Shown here one piece after another: positions 53,202-62,146 of a stretch of DNA of 64,000 bases. The notes under the pieces are model-generated. The model saw only the letters and a program-made list of their open reading frames with translations, searched no databases and had not been told where the DNA came from. Both the position numbers and the translations under genes were made by a program. The stretch covers positions 62,001 to 126,000 of the forward strand of contig CAWDDG010000008.1 of the NCBI GenBank assembly GCA_963801065.1. Direction: 5' to 3'. This DNA comes from CAWDDG01 sp963801065 (GTDB lineage Bacteria; Actinomycetota; Actinomycetes; Jiangellales; Jiangellaceae). Position 1 is the first letter of the stretch. Each line of letters opens with the position of its first letter.

Positions 53202-53964
53202 ATGTGGGATCCGAGGCTGTACCTGGCCTTCGGCGACGAACGCGCTCGACCGTTCCACGACCTCATGTCCAGGGTGGGAGCCGACGCCCCGGCAGAGGTC
53301 GTGGATCTGGGCTGTGGGCCTGCGACGCTCACCGCGACCCTGGCTGCACGCTGGCCCGGTGCACATGTGGTCGGCGTCGACTCGTCGGCCGAGATGGTGG
53401 CTGCGGCGGAGGACGTCGACGGGATCGAGGTCGTCCAGGCCGACCTGCGGGAGTGGGAGCCACCCGGGCCGGTCGACGTCCTGGTCAGCAACGCCACCCT
53501 GCAATGGGTCCCGGACCACCTCGCCCTCATGCCGCGGCTGGTCGCCGCTGTCGCGGCCGGCGGGTGGCTGGCGTTCCAGGTACCGGGCAACTTCGCCGAG
53601 CCGTCGCATGTGCTGCTGCGCGAAGTGGCCGACTCCCCGCGGTGGAGCAACCGGATCGGCGGCGACCTGGTCGCGCGCCCCGTCGTCGCACGACCCCGAG
53701 ACCTATCTCGCCGCGCTGGCCGGCCTGGGCTGCGCCGTCGACGCGTGGGAGACGACCTACCTGCAGATCCTGCCCGGTGACGACGCGGTGCTCGACTGGG
53801 TGAGCGGGACGGCGCTGCGGCCGATCCTTCGCGTGCTGGACCAGGCCGAGCGGGCTGAGTTCACCGCCGAGTACGGCGCGCTCCTGCGTGAGGCGTACCC
53901 GGTGCGTTCCTATGGCACCTTGCTGCCCTACCGGCGGATCTTCGCGGTCGCGAGGCGAGAATGA
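53202..53964 (+). pseudogene. Trans-aconitate 2-methyltransferase-like protein, split by a 1-base frameshift
   Basis: Two frames together encode a ~253-residue SAM-dependent methyltransferase of the Tam family. The first has MWDPRLYLAFGDERARPFHD, the SAM loop VVDLGCGPATLTATLAARWP, VVGVDSSAEMV and DVLVSNATLQWVPDH. The second has SHDPETYLAALAGLGCAVDA and the C-terminal SYGTLLPYRRIFAVARRE. Removing one C from CCCC near 53680 gives ARPSSHDPETY, which joins them exactly. GGGAG precedes ATG 53202. It is divergent from and probably controlled by the MarR gene. Tam enzymes methylate trans-aconitate, a toxic by-product of citrate metabolism. Confidence 0.85.
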
Positions 53965-53997
53965 GCGTCGAGGCGTGCCGATGTGCGATCCGCAGGG

Positions 53998-54657
53998 TCA
54001 ACTGCTGGTGAGGCGGGGCCTGCTCTCCAGACCCGCCAGGCCGTTCCACGCCAGGTTGACCAGGTGGGCGGCGACGTCGGCCTTCTTGGGCTTGCGGACA
54101 TCGAGCCACCACTGACCGGTGAGGGCAACCATGCCCACCAGCATCTGTGCGTACATGGGCGCGTGCTTCGTCTCGAAGCCGCGTGCCTTGAACTCGGCGG
54201 CCAGGATGTGCTCGACCTGGCTGGCCGCGTCGGAGATGAGGCTGGCGAAACCACCCGTCGACTGGGCGACCGGTGAGTCGCGGACCAGGATCCGAAAGCC
54301 GTCGGTCGACGCCTCGATGTAGTCGAGCAGGGCGAGCGCAGCCTGTTCGAGCACCGTTCGCGGATGCGACGCGGAGCGCAGGGCGGTGGTGATGCGGTCG
54401 AGGAGGTGCTCCATCTCGCGGTCGACGACGACGGCGTAGAGGCCCTCCTTGCCGCCGAAGTGCTCGTACACGACGGGCTTGGAGACCCCGGCCCGGTTGG
54501 CGATCTCCTCGATCGACGTGCCGCCGAAGCCGCGCTCGGCGAACAGGGAGCGTCCGATGTCCAGCAACTGCTCGCGGCGCTGCTTTCCGGTCATCCGCAC
54601 CCGGCTCGGTGTCGCGCGCGGTCGCGTCGTCCCGGACTCCGTCACGATCCTCATCAT
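53998..54657 (-). CDS. TetR family transcriptional regulator (desaturase-linked)
   Basis: A ~219-residue TetR-type repressor. The N-terminal helix-turn-helix domain reads RREQLLDIGRSLFAERGFGG, TSIEEIANRAGVSKPVVYEH and FGGKEGLYAVVVDREM. The C-terminal domain has the fatty-acid-regulator-like ILVRDSPVAQSTGGFASLIS and ends with KADVAAHLVNLAWNGLAGLE. It lies directly downstream of the desaturase gene on the same strand, so it probably represses that operon through the palindrome at 55797. The start is uncertain among several closely spaced codons (54657, 54654, a GTG further in). Confidence 0.9.
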   Translation of the reverse strand: MMRIVTESGTTRPRATPSRVRMTGKQRREQLLDIGRSLFAERGFGGTSIEEIANRAGVSKPVVYEHFGGKEGLYAVVVDREMEHLLDRITTALRSASHPRTVLEQAALALLDYIEASTDGFRILVRDSPVAQSTGGFASLISDAASQVEHILAAEFKARGFETKHAPMYAQMLVGMVALTGQWWLDVRKPKKADVAAHLVNLAWNGLAGLESRPRLTSS

Positions 54658-54730
54658 GCCTGCCGGACTCACCGGCGCTGTGGGCTTGCGGATGGTCTCA
54701 CGGCACCTCCGCATGGCGGAGGTGCGATGG

Positions 54731-55756
54731 TCAGGGCGCGATCAGCGTCTTCTCGCCGCCGTAGTCGTCGATCCGCCTGGCCTGGATTCGTTCCGGGCTC
54801 GGCCAGCGAACGTCCCGGGCCCAGCCGAGTTTCTCGAGCGCCCAGATGACCCGGGCGCTGGAGTCGATCTGGCCCTTGAGAACACCGTGCCGGGCACAGG
54901 TCGGGTCGGCGTGATGGAGGTTGTGCCAGGACTCGCCCATCGACAGGAACGCCAGCCACCAGACGTTGCCCGACTTGTCGCGGCTCTCGAACGGGCGCTC
55001 GCCGATCGCGTGGCAGATCGAGTTGATCGACCAGGTGACGTGGTGGAGCAGGCCCACACGGACCAGCGTGCCCCAGAAGAACCCGGTCAGGGCGCCTTGC
55101 CACGACCACGAGAGCAGACCGCCAACGGCTGCCGGCAGCAGAAGGGAGATCATCACCAGCCACGGGAAGGCCTTGCTGATCCGGCGGATGTCGTCGTCCT
55201 TCAGCAGGTCAGGAGCGTACTGGCGCTGGTTGGTCTGCTCGATGTCGAACATCCAGCCCATGTGGGCGTAGAACATGCCCTTGATCAGCGCCGGCACGGT
55301 CTCGCCGTAGCGCCATGGGGAGTGCGGATCACCGTCGCGGTCGGAGTACTTGTGGTGCTTGCGGTGATCGGCGACCCAGCGGACCACCGGGCCCTCGATG
55401 GCGAGGCTGCCGGCGATCGCCAGCGCGATCTTCGTTCCCCGGTTGGCCTTGAAGGACCGGTGGGTGAAGTGCCGGTGGAACCCAACGGTGACGCCGTGGC
55501 CGGAGATCGCGTACATGACCACCGCGATGGCGATGTCGAGCGGGCCCAGCCAGCCGCCCCAGGCGAACGGGATCGCGGCCAGGATGGCGACGAACGGGAC
55601 GGCGATGAAGACCGCCAGGATGATCCGCTCGTTGAGCGACTGCTGGTCTGCGCTGAGCGTCCCCAGAGTGGGATTTGCGCTGAGCGTTCCCGGAGAGGGA
55701 TCGGTTGGGGCGACCGGAGGCCGGACGTCTGTCTCGGTGACGGTCGGAGGCGTCAT
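54731..55756 (-). CDS. Acyl-CoA / fatty-acid delta-9 desaturase
   Basis: A 341-residue membrane desaturase that introduces a cis double bond into acyl chains using a di-iron centre. All three histidine boxes are present: GFHRHFTHRSF (H-x4-H), VADHRKHHKYSD (H-x2-HH) and ESWHNLHHADPTC (H-x2-HH). Four membrane helices surround them (for example PFVAILAAIPFAWGGWLGPL). Electron donor partners are not in the window. The 24-bp perfect palindrome at 55797-55820, 41 bases upstream of ATG 55756, is probably the operator of the downstream TetR regulator, giving a feedback loop on membrane fluidity. Confidence 0.93.
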   Translation of the reverse strand: MTPPTVTETDVRPPVAPTDPSPGTLSANPTLGTLSADQQSLNERIILAVFIAVPFVAILAAIPFAWGGWLGPLDIAIAVVMYAISGHGVTVGFHRHFTHRSFKANRGTKIALAIAGSLAIEGPVVRWVADHRKHHKYSDRDGDPHSPWRYGETVPALIKGMFYAHMGWMFDIEQTNQRQYAPDLLKDDDIRRISKAFPWLVMISLLLPAAVGGLLSWSWQGALTGFFWGTLVRVGLLHHVTWSINSICHAIGERPFESRDKSGNVWWLAFLSMGESWHNLHHADPTCARHGVLKGQIDSSARVIWALEKLGWARDVRWPSPERIQARRIDDYGGEKTLIAP

Positions 55757-55796
55757 GCCGCGTCTCCCTCATGAGGACAATCTTGGCTACGCCACC

Positions 55797-55820
55797 GTAA
55801 CCTACGGTGCCGTAGGTTAC
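55797..55820. promoter_or_regulatory. Probable TetR operator upstream of the desaturase gene
   Basis: GTAACCTACGG-TG-CCGTAGGTTAC is a perfect 24-bp inverted repeat with an 11-bp arm. It lies 41-64 bases upstream of the desaturase start, where a promoter is expected, and between convergent-free genes. TetR sites often look like this. The TetR gene downstream in the same operon is the obvious partner. Confidence 0.8.
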
Positions 55821-55856
55821 GCAAGTCCGGTCGAACCGGGGTTGGCCGTGCGAACC

Positions 55857-56780
55857 CTAGATACCTCGACCGCGCCGGTGCAGTGTGTCCAGCACCCGGT
55901 CGGCGCTCACCAGCCGGGATGCCACCGCCACTGCCAGGACCGCCCGAGGCTCACGCCAGTTGGCCCGAAGCGAGCGACGGGCCCATCGCAGCGTCTCTCG
56001 GCCCTGGTGCAGCGCCGCGTTCGAGAACGCGAGCTGCCCGTAGACCCTGCCGGCGCCTACCTTCGAGCCGGCGATGTCCGGATGGTGCTCGAGCATCCAC
56101 TGGTGTGCAGCGATCTTGGTCTCCCAGCGCTGCGCGAAGAACGACGTCCGGCCCCAGAGCACGCGGACCAATGGTTCGTCGACCACGACGATCGGGTGCC
56201 TCAGGCTGGCGCGCAACAGGATGTCCCAGTCCTCGCACATGCTCCCCGGGGTGCGCTCGTCTACCAGACCGATCCGGTCGACCAGCGCGGCACGCCAGGC
56301 CAGAAACGTGGAGGAGTGCAGCATTGACATCCGGGACCGGAGAAGCTGCTCGTAGGTGACTGTGTCGGTGCCGGCCAGCCGGGTGCTCGTCGTGTCGCGG
56401 AACTCGACCTCGATCGCCGACGCGCAGAACTCGGCAGTCGGGACGGCGCGGAGGCGTGCCACCTGGGCGGTCAGCTTGCCGGAGAGCCAGACGTCGTCGT
56501 CGTCGCAGAACGCCACCAGGTCGGTGCCCAGAGCCAGGATGCCGGTGTTGCGAGCGCCGGAAAGGCCGGCAGAGCGGGTGTTGACGACCACCTCGACCGG
56601 TCGACGGGGGTCGGCCGACGCCACGTCCTGGTCGGGCTGGGACTGGTCGTGGACGACGATCGTGCGTACGACGCCCTCGTGGTCCTGGTCGACCACTGCG
56701 GCAATCGCCCGGCGGAGGAGCTCTGGGCGATCCCGGGTCGGGATGACGACGCCCACCGAGGGCGCGGGTGGCATTGCCAT
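55857..56780 (-). CDS. Glycosyltransferase family 2
   Basis: A ~307-residue GT-A fold transferase. It has PSVGVVIPTRDRPELLRRAI at the N-terminus, the nucleotide-sugar segment NTRSAGLSGARNTGILALG, the metal-binding FCDDDDVWLSGKL (DxD) and the C-terminal MCEDWDILLRASLRHPIVVV with the acceptor-site ED motif. It transfers an unknown sugar in surface-polysaccharide or glycolipid synthesis. ATG 56780 (MAMPPAP) is taken as start. It is divergent from the GT4 gene, suggesting a shared promoter region. Confidence 0.88.
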   Translation of the reverse strand: MAMPPAPSVGVVIPTRDRPELLRRAIAAVVDQDHEGVVRTIVVHDQSQPDQDVASADPRRPVEVVVNTRSAGLSGARNTGILALGTDLVAFCDDDDVWLSGKLTAQVARLRAVPTAEFCASAIEVEFRDTTSTRLAGTDTVTYEQLLRSRMSMLHSSTFLAWRAALVDRIGLVDERTPGSMCEDWDILLRASLRHPIVVVDEPLVRVLWGRTSFFAQRWETKIAAHQWMLEHHPDIAGSKVGAGRVYGQLAFSNAALHQGRETLRWARRSLRANWREPRAVLAVAVASRLVSADRVLDTLHRRGRGI

Positions 56781-56856
56781 GGCGGAAGTGTGCAACGACC
56801 CGCGGGCGGGAGGCTATTCTCGGGCCCTCGTGATGCCGATCCGAGGGGGGCGAGGC

Positions 56857-58056
56857 ATGCGCGGACCGCGCGGGTCCAGGTCGCCTGGGGTGCTGATCGT
56901 CGTGCAGAACCTGTCGGTTCCGCTGGATCGCCGGGTGTGGCAGGAGGCCCGATCGCTCGTCGCGGCCGGATACGTGGTGTCCGTCATCTGTCCACGGGGC
57001 GAGGACGAGCCGGCTTTCCGTCGGCTCGAGGGCGTCGACATCTACACCTACGCGCCTCCTCCCCAGGCCAGGGGCGTGCTCGGATTCGCCACGGAGTTCG
57101 CCTACTGCTGGCTCCGCGCGGCTCTCCTGTCGCTGAAGGTCGCACGCCGTGCGCGGTTCGACGTCCTGCAGGCGTGCAACCCGCCGGACACGTACTGGCT
57201 GCTCGGGCTGCTCCACAAGCTGCGGGGCAGGCGGTTCGTCTACGACCAGCACGACCTTTGTCCCGAGGTGTACGAGGCCAGGTTCGGCGCCCGCGGGCTG
57301 CTGTACAGGATGCTCCTGATGCTGGAGCGCGCGACATACCGCACGAGCGATGCCGTGATCGCAACCAACGAGTCGTACCGAGGGGTGGCGCTGCGTCGGG
57401 GCGGGCTGAAGAAGACCGACGTTGCGGTCGTCCGGAGCGCGCCCGATCCAGACGTCATGTACCGCGGTGAGCCCGTACCGGAGCTGCGTCACGGTCGAGC
57501 GCACCTGGTCTGTTATCTGGGGATCATGGGACCGCAGGACGGCGTGGACCGGCTGTTGGGTGCGATCGACGTGCTCGTCCACACGTTGGGGCGCACGGAC
57601 GTCCACTTCGGCCTGCTGGGGTTCGGCGACTGTCTGGAGGAGCTTCGCGAGACCGTACGCCGCCGCGAGCTCGACGACGTGGTGACGTTCACCGGGCGCG
57701 CGGACGCCGGCGTGATCCACGAGTGGCTCTCTACCGCCGACCTGGGCGTCACGCCCGATCCGCCGAACCGGTTCAACGATCTCTCCACGATGAACAAGAC
57801 GCTGGAGTACATGGCTCACGAGTTGCCCGTGGTGAGCTTCGCGCTCACCGAGAACTCCCGCTCGGCCGGGGAGGCCGGGCTCGTGGTCGACGACGACGAC
57901 GAGGCACTTGCGACGGCGATCGCCGACTTGCTCGACGACCCAGACCGCCGCCGGGCCATGGGTAAGGTCGGCCGGGCGCGGATCGAGAGTCAGCTGTCCT
58001 GGCAGAGCCAGGTCGGTACGTACGTCGGCGTCTTCGACCGGCTCCTCGGCCGCTGA
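56857..58056 (+). CDS. Glycosyltransferase family 4
   Basis: A 399-residue GT-B fold transferase. It begins SPGVLIVVQNLSVPLDRRVW, has FDVLQACNPPDTYWLLGLLH, VYDQHDLCPEVYEARFG and ATNESYRGVALRRGG in the N-terminal domain. The C-terminal domain has the donor-binding block HFGLLGFGDCLEEL and the conserved LGVTPDPPNRFNDLSTMNKT then LEYMAHELPVVSF (E-x7-E region). ATG 56857 has GAGGGG 8 bases upstream; earlier GTG/ATG codons at 56830 and 56833 lack this. It probably adds a sugar to the same polymer or lipid as the divergent GT2. Confidence 0.9.
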   Translation: MRGPRGSRSPGVLIVVQNLSVPLDRRVWQEARSLVAAGYVVSVICPRGEDEPAFRRLEGVDIYTYAPPPQARGVLGFATEFAYCWLRAALLSLKVARRARFDVLQACNPPDTYWLLGLLHKLRGRRFVYDQHDLCPEVYEARFGARGLLYRMLLMLERATYRTSDAVIATNESYRGVALRRGGLKKTDVAVVRSAPDPDVMYRGEPVPELRHGRAHLVCYLGIMGPQDGVDRLLGAIDVLVHTLGRTDVHFGLLGFGDCLEELRETVRRRELDDVVTFTGRADAGVIHEWLSTADLGVTPDPPNRFNDLSTMNKTLEYMAHELPVVSFALTENSRSAGEAGLVVDDDDEALATAIADLLDDPDRRRAMGKVGRARIESQLSWQSQVGTYVGVFDRLLGR

Positions 58057-58586
58057 GTCCGGCGATCGCGTGATCTCCTGACGGAGCGACCGAACCTCCG
58101 GCAGGCTCGAGGCGGGCCTACCGTCGATGCTGAGCAATCTCGATCAAGTCAGGCGGCTCCAGCATCGGACAGAGTGGACGGCATGAGCCCGACAGATGTG
58201 TTCGCGACGTTCGTGGACGTGGTGGCCGACAGCCTCGACGACCCCGAGACCACAGCCGCTGACCTTGCTCGTCGGGCCGCCCGTCGAGGCGCGCCTGGCA
58301 CGCTGGAACGCTCCACATACGGGGACAGATCGGGCGGTCGGGCAACGGTTGAGCGTGCCATCAACGGCGGCTGAACGTGCCACCTGGCCCACCCGGAGAT
58401 CCTGCGGCGATCATGAACCCGATCGGCCGACTTGTCAGGTCGTACTGGCTCACGTCCGGCCTCGATGTGGTCAGCGGGCCTGACATGTGGGAGCGCCTTG
58501 ATGAGTCAGGGTGCCGCGGCCGCATGCGTGCCCGCACCGGTAACGTCGTCCTCGGCAGGGTCACCTGCGGCCCATGTCCGAAATGA
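58057..58586. other. 530-base stretch with no intact gene
   Basis: Between the GT4 gene and the tRNA. Besides the short AraC-like piece at 58183-58374, both strands hold only short frames without recognisable family features. No strong hairpin or repeat is seen. It probably includes the 3' end of the GT4 transcript and the promoter of the tRNA. Confidence 0.55.
58183..58374 (+). pseudogene. Possible AraC-type regulator N-terminal fragment
   Basis: The first ~30 codons (SPTDVFATFVDVVADSLDDP then ETTAADLARRA) resemble the start of an AraC-type helix-turn-helix domain. The following sequence (GAPGTLERSTYGDRSGG) does not continue the domain, and the frame stops after 63 residues. It may be a remnant of a lost gene. 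The assignment is weak. Confidence 0.3.
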
Positions 58587-58658
58587 TCCGCCGTGGTGTA
58601 ATCGGCAGCACAGAGGCCTTTGGAGCCTTTAGTCCAGGTTCGAGTCCTGGCGGCGGAG
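58587..58658 (+). tRNA. tRNA-Gln (anticodon UUG)
   Basis: A 72-base tRNA folds cleanly: acceptor arms TCCGCCG (58587-58593) and CGGCGGA (58651-58657), discriminator G, a D-arm with GTG/CAC stem, an anticodon stem GAGGC/GCCTT, loop CTTTGGA with anticodon TTG, and a T-arm CCAGG-TTCGAGT-CCTGG. No CCA is encoded. It reads CAA and, by wobble, CAG. Its place just upstream of glmU is usual in actinomycetes. Confidence 0.96.
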
Positions 58659-58739
58659 CGATGGGCCCATGCCGTTTCCGCAACGCCGCGGAGGTATCGT
58701 CGGCGGCGGCCCTGCCACCGACGCCCAGGAGCTGTCCGC

Positions 58740-60203
58740 GTGACCGCACGCTTGGCCGCCGTCGTCGTCCTCGCTGCCGGCGAGGGCACCCGGATGAAGT
58801 CCGCTGTCCCCAAGGTCCTGCACGAGGTGGGTGGCCGCACCCTGATCGGCCACGCGGTCGCCGCGGCAGAGGCGCTCGAGCCCGAGCACCTCGTCGTCGT
58901 CGTCGGCCACGGTCGCGACCAGGTGACCGAGCACCTCGCAGCCGTCGCACCGCGCGTGACGACAGCCGTCCAGGACCGGCAGCTCGGTACCGGCCATGCG
59001 GTCGGCTGTGCGCTGGGCACGCTGCCTGAGCTCGCCGGCGTCGTGGTCGTCACGTATGGCGACGTCCCACTGCTTGCCAGCGGGACGATACGCGACCTGG
59101 TCGATCTCCACCTCGCGGACGGCAACGGGGTCACCGTGCTCACCGCAGAGGTCGAGAACCCAGCCGGATACGGCCGGATCGTGCGCGATGCTGATGGCGG
59201 CGTCCTCGGCATCGTCGAGGAGAAGGACGCTTCGGACGCCGTGCAGCGGATCCGCGAGATCAACTCGGGGATCTACGCATTCGACGCCGCGGTGCTGCGC
59301 GACGGCCTGGCCAGGCTGACCTCCGACAACGCGCAGGGCGAGCTCTACCTCACCGACCTGGTCGCGATGGCGCGCACCGACGGCCGCGGCGTCGGGGCCT
59401 ACGGGACCGCCGACTCCTGGCAGACCGAGGGGGTCAACGACCGGGTTCAGCTCGCCGCCATCCGCCGCGAGCTCAACCGGCGCGTTCTCGACGGCTGGAT
59501 GCGTGCGGGTGTCACCGTCGTCGACCCGGCGACGACCTGGGTCGACGTCACCGTCGAGCTCGACCGCGACGTCGTGCTGCGGCCGGGGGTTCAGCTCTGC
59601 GGCAGCACCCGAGTCGAGGGTGGCGCCGAGGTCGGACCCGACTCCACGATCACCGACTGTGCGATCGGTGCTGGCGCGAGCGTGGTCCGGACGCACGCGA
59701 CCGGTGCCGACATCGGTCCGGAGTGCTCTGTCGGGCCGTTCACGTTCCTCCGCCCCGGCACCCGGCTGGCGCATGGGTCTAAGGCGGGTGCATACGTCGA
59801 GATCAAGGCGTCGAGCGTGGGCGAGGGGTCCAAGGTGCCGCACCTGTCCTACGTCGGCGACGCGGAGATCGGCGAAGGGAGCAACATCGGTGCCGCGGCG
59901 GTGGTCGTCAACTACGACGGCGTGGCGAAGCACCGGACCGTGGTCGGCGACCACGTGCGGATCGGCAGCGACACAATGCTGGTCGCCCCCGTCACCGTCG
60001 GCGACGGCGCCTACACCGCCGCCGGTTCGGTGATCACGAACGACGTTCCTCCGGGCGCGATGGCGGTCGCCCGTGGCCGCCAGCGCAACGTCGAGGGCTG
60101 GGTCGAGCGCAAGCGGCCCGGAACCACGTCCGCCGATGCGGCTGCCCGCGCGCAATCGGGGCAGACTGGGGACGAGGCCGCCGTCGAGGGGAGTGCGCAG
60201 TGA
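58740..60203 (+). CDS. glmU: Bifunctional GlcNAc-1-P uridyltransferase / GlcN-1-P acetyltransferase
   Basis: A 487-residue enzyme making UDP-GlcNAc for peptidoglycan. The N-terminal pyrophosphorylase domain has VVVLAAGEGTRMKSAVPKVL, RQLGTGHAV and TYGDVPLL. The C-terminal left-handed beta-helix acetyltransferase domain has GPFTFLRPGTRL, KAGAYVEIKASSVGEGSKVP, HLSYVGDAEIGEGSNIGAAA and VVVNYDGVAKHRTVVGDHV. GTG 58740 is supported by AGGAG upstream and by the usual N-terminus. It is followed by prs with a 4-base overlap; the prs product feeds nucleotide synthesis. Confidence 0.96.
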   Translation: MTARLAAVVVLAAGEGTRMKSAVPKVLHEVGGRTLIGHAVAAAEALEPEHLVVVVGHGRDQVTEHLAAVAPRVTTAVQDRQLGTGHAVGCALGTLPELAGVVVVTYGDVPLLASGTIRDLVDLHLADGNGVTVLTAEVENPAGYGRIVRDADGGVLGIVEEKDASDAVQRIREINSGIYAFDAAVLRDGLARLTSDNAQGELYLTDLVAMARTDGRGVGAYGTADSWQTEGVNDRVQLAAIRRELNRRVLDGWMRAGVTVVDPATTWVDVTVELDRDVVLRPGVQLCGSTRVEGGAEVGPDSTITDCAIGAGASVVRTHATGADIGPECSVGPFTFLRPGTRLAHGSKAGAYVEIKASSVGEGSKVPHLSYVGDAEIGEGSNIGAAAVVVNYDGVAKHRTVVGDHVRIGSDTMLVAPVTVGDGAYTAAGSVITNDVPPGAMAVARGRQRNVEGWVERKRPGTTSADAAARAQSGQTGDEAAVEGSAQ

Positions 60204-61177
60204 CCGGGATCAAGGCGAGCGGCACCAAGACCCTGATGCTCTTCGCCGGCCGCGCATATCCCGAGCTCGCCACCGAGGTCGCCGGGCGGCTCGGCGTCGA
60301 GCTGATTCCCACGAAGGTCTTCAACTTCGCCAACGGCGAGATCTACGTCCGCTTCGAGGAGAGCATCCGGGGCTCGGACGCGTTCGTGCTCCAGAGCCAT
60401 GCCACTCCGATCAACGAGTGGATCATGGAGCAGCTGATCATGGTTGATGCCCTGAAGCGAGCGTCGGCCAAGCGGATCACGGTGGTCATGCCCTTCTACG
60501 GCTACGCCCGCCAGGACAAGAAGCACCGTGGCCGGGAGCCGATCTCCGCCCGGCTGATCGCGGACCTGTTCAAGACCGCCGGTGCCGACCGGCTGATGGC
60601 CGTCGACCTGCACTCCGCCCAGATCCAGGGCTTCTTCGACGGCCCGGTCGACCACCTGTGGGCGCTGCCGATCCTGGCTAACTACGTCCAGATGACGTAC
60701 GACTCCTCGAACATGACCGTGGTCTCGCCCGACGCTGGGAGGGTCCGGGTCGCCGACCTCTGGGCGGACAAGCTGGGCACGCCGCTGGCGATCATCCACA
60801 AGCGCCGCGACCCCAACGAGGCCAACCAGGTACGCGTCCACGAGGTGGTGGGCGCCGTCGAGGGCCGCACCTGCTTGCTGGTCGACGACATGATCGACAC
60901 GGCGGCGACGATCACCCAGGCGGCCGACGCGCTGCTCGCCAGCGGTGCCTCCGATGTGCTGATCACGGCCACGCATGCCGTGCTGTCCGGCCCGGCCGTC
61001 GACCGGCTCAAGAACTCCCGGGTCCGCGAGGTCGTCGTCACCAACACGTTGCCGATACCCGACGACCGGCGCTTCGACAAGCTGACTGTCCTCTCGATCG
61101 CCCCGCTCATCGCGCGGGCGATCCACGAGGTCTTCGAGGACGGCTCCGTCACCAGCCTGTTCGACGGCAACGCCTGA
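60200..61177 (+). CDS. prs: Ribose-phosphate pyrophosphokinase
   Basis: A 325-residue PRPP synthase turning ribose-5-phosphate and ATP into PRPP for nucleotides, His and Trp. It has FNFANGEIYVRFEESIRGSD, MPFYGYARQDKKHRGREPIS with ATP-binding residues, DLHSAQIQGFFDGPVDHL and the PRPP loop LLVDDMIDTAATITQAAD. The GTG start overlaps the glmU stop (GTGA). A long near-perfect hairpin separates it from rplY. Confidence 0.96.
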   Translation: MTGIKASGTKTLMLFAGRAYPELATEVAGRLGVELIPTKVFNFANGEIYVRFEESIRGSDAFVLQSHATPINEWIMEQLIMVDALKRASAKRITVVMPFYGYARQDKKHRGREPISARLIADLFKTAGADRLMAVDLHSAQIQGFFDGPVDHLWALPILANYVQMTYDSSNMTVVSPDAGRVRVADLWADKLGTPLAIIHKRRDPNEANQVRVHEVVGAVEGRTCLLVDDMIDTAATITQAADALLASGASDVLITATHAVLSGPAVDRLKNSRVREVVVTNTLPIPDDRRFDKLTVLSIAPLIARAIHEVFEDGSVTSLFDGNA

Positions 61178-61183
61178 TCCCCA

Positions 61184-61276
61184 CGTTGATCATGCAACTT
61201 CGGTGCGACACGCCGACCTGTTGAGGGACTCCCCGCAGGGGTTCTCGGCGTGTCGCGCAGAAGTTGCATGATCAAC
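61184..61276. repeat. Long inverted repeat between prs and rplY
   Basis: A 33-base arm (61184-61216, starting CGTTGATCATGCAACTT) is inverted at 61244-61276 with two mismatches, around a 27-base spacer. It differs in sequence from the REP-like family and from the hairpin at 22255. It starts 6 bases after the prs stop and may terminate prs transcription or be a third palindromic repeat type. Confidence 0.88.
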
Positions 61277-61445
61277 GCGGAGAGGCGGGTTCGCGCCACC
61301 CAACGGCGAGCGGGTACACTCCCGGGGTTGCCTCGGCGAGGGCGCCCCTGACGGCTCCGTGATCGACGCGGTGTGTCCGTCGGCGTGCGTCTCGCACCGA
61401 GCGCCCCTACGTCCGACCGCCACCGCCACCTCGAGGAGTCATCCC

Positions 61446-62114
61446 GTGTCCGACGTCAAGATCGCCGCCGAGCTGCGCACCGAGTTCGGCAAGGGCCCCG
61501 CGCGTCGCATCCGCCGCGCGGACAAAGTGCCCGCGGTGCTCTACGGCCACGGCACCGACCCACTGCACCTCACGCTGCCGGGCCACCAGACCATGCTCGC
61601 GCTCAAGACCCGCAACGTGCTGATCACGCTCGACATCGACGGCCGGAAGGATGAGCTGGCGCTGCCCAAGCACGTCCAGCGCGATCCGCTGAAGGGCAAC
61701 ATCGAGCACGTAGACCTCCTACTCGTCCGCCGCGGCGAGAAGGTCACGGTCGACGTCACCGTCGTCGTCGTGGGAGAGGCCGCTCCCGAGACACTGGTCA
61801 ACCTCGAGAACACGACCGTGGCCCTGCAGGCCGAGGCCACCAACCTGCCCGATCGGATCGAGGTTTCCGTCGAGGGTCTCGAGGCCGGCACCCGGATCCA
61901 TGCGAAAGACCTGCAGCTGCCCTCCGGAGCGACGCTGGAGGACGACGAGGACATGCTCGTCGTCAACGTCACGGTGGCGCCGACAGCCGAGGAGCTCGAG
62001 GTCGAGGGCGCCGGCGAGGTCGAGGAAGCCGCCGCCGAGGCTGCGCCGGAGGAGGGCGCCGAGGAGGCAGCCGCCGAGAGCGCGCCCGAGGCTGCGCCGT
62101 CCGAAGAGGCCTGA
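61446..62114 (+). CDS. rplY: Ribosomal protein bL25 (CTC/long form)
   Basis: A 222-residue long-form L25 that binds 5S rRNA. The N-terminal domain has VSDVKIAAELRTEFGKGPAR, RIRRADKVPAVLYGHGTDPL and HVDLLLVRRGEKVTVDV. The middle is beta-rich, and the C-terminal tail is acidic and alanine-rich (EEAAAEAAPEEGAEEAAAES). GTG 61446 is chosen for its GAGGAG ribosome-binding site and the normal start. pth follows after 32 bases. Confidence 0.94.
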   Translation: MSDVKIAAELRTEFGKGPARRIRRADKVPAVLYGHGTDPLHLTLPGHQTMLALKTRNVLITLDIDGRKDELALPKHVQRDPLKGNIEHVDLLLVRRGEKVTVDVTVVVVGEAAPETLVNLENTTVALQAEATNLPDRIEVSVEGLEAGTRIHAKDLQLPSGATLEDDEDMLVVNVTVAPTAEELEVEGAGEVEEAAAEAAPEEGAEEAAAESAPEAAPSEEA

Positions 62115-62146
62115 ACGACCCGCGGGGCAAGGGCCGGGGTCGCCCG

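Noticed and set aside
58361..58586. Short ORFs on both strands before tRNA-Gln
   Set aside because: No ribosome-binding site, no family resemblance, and low-complexity composition.
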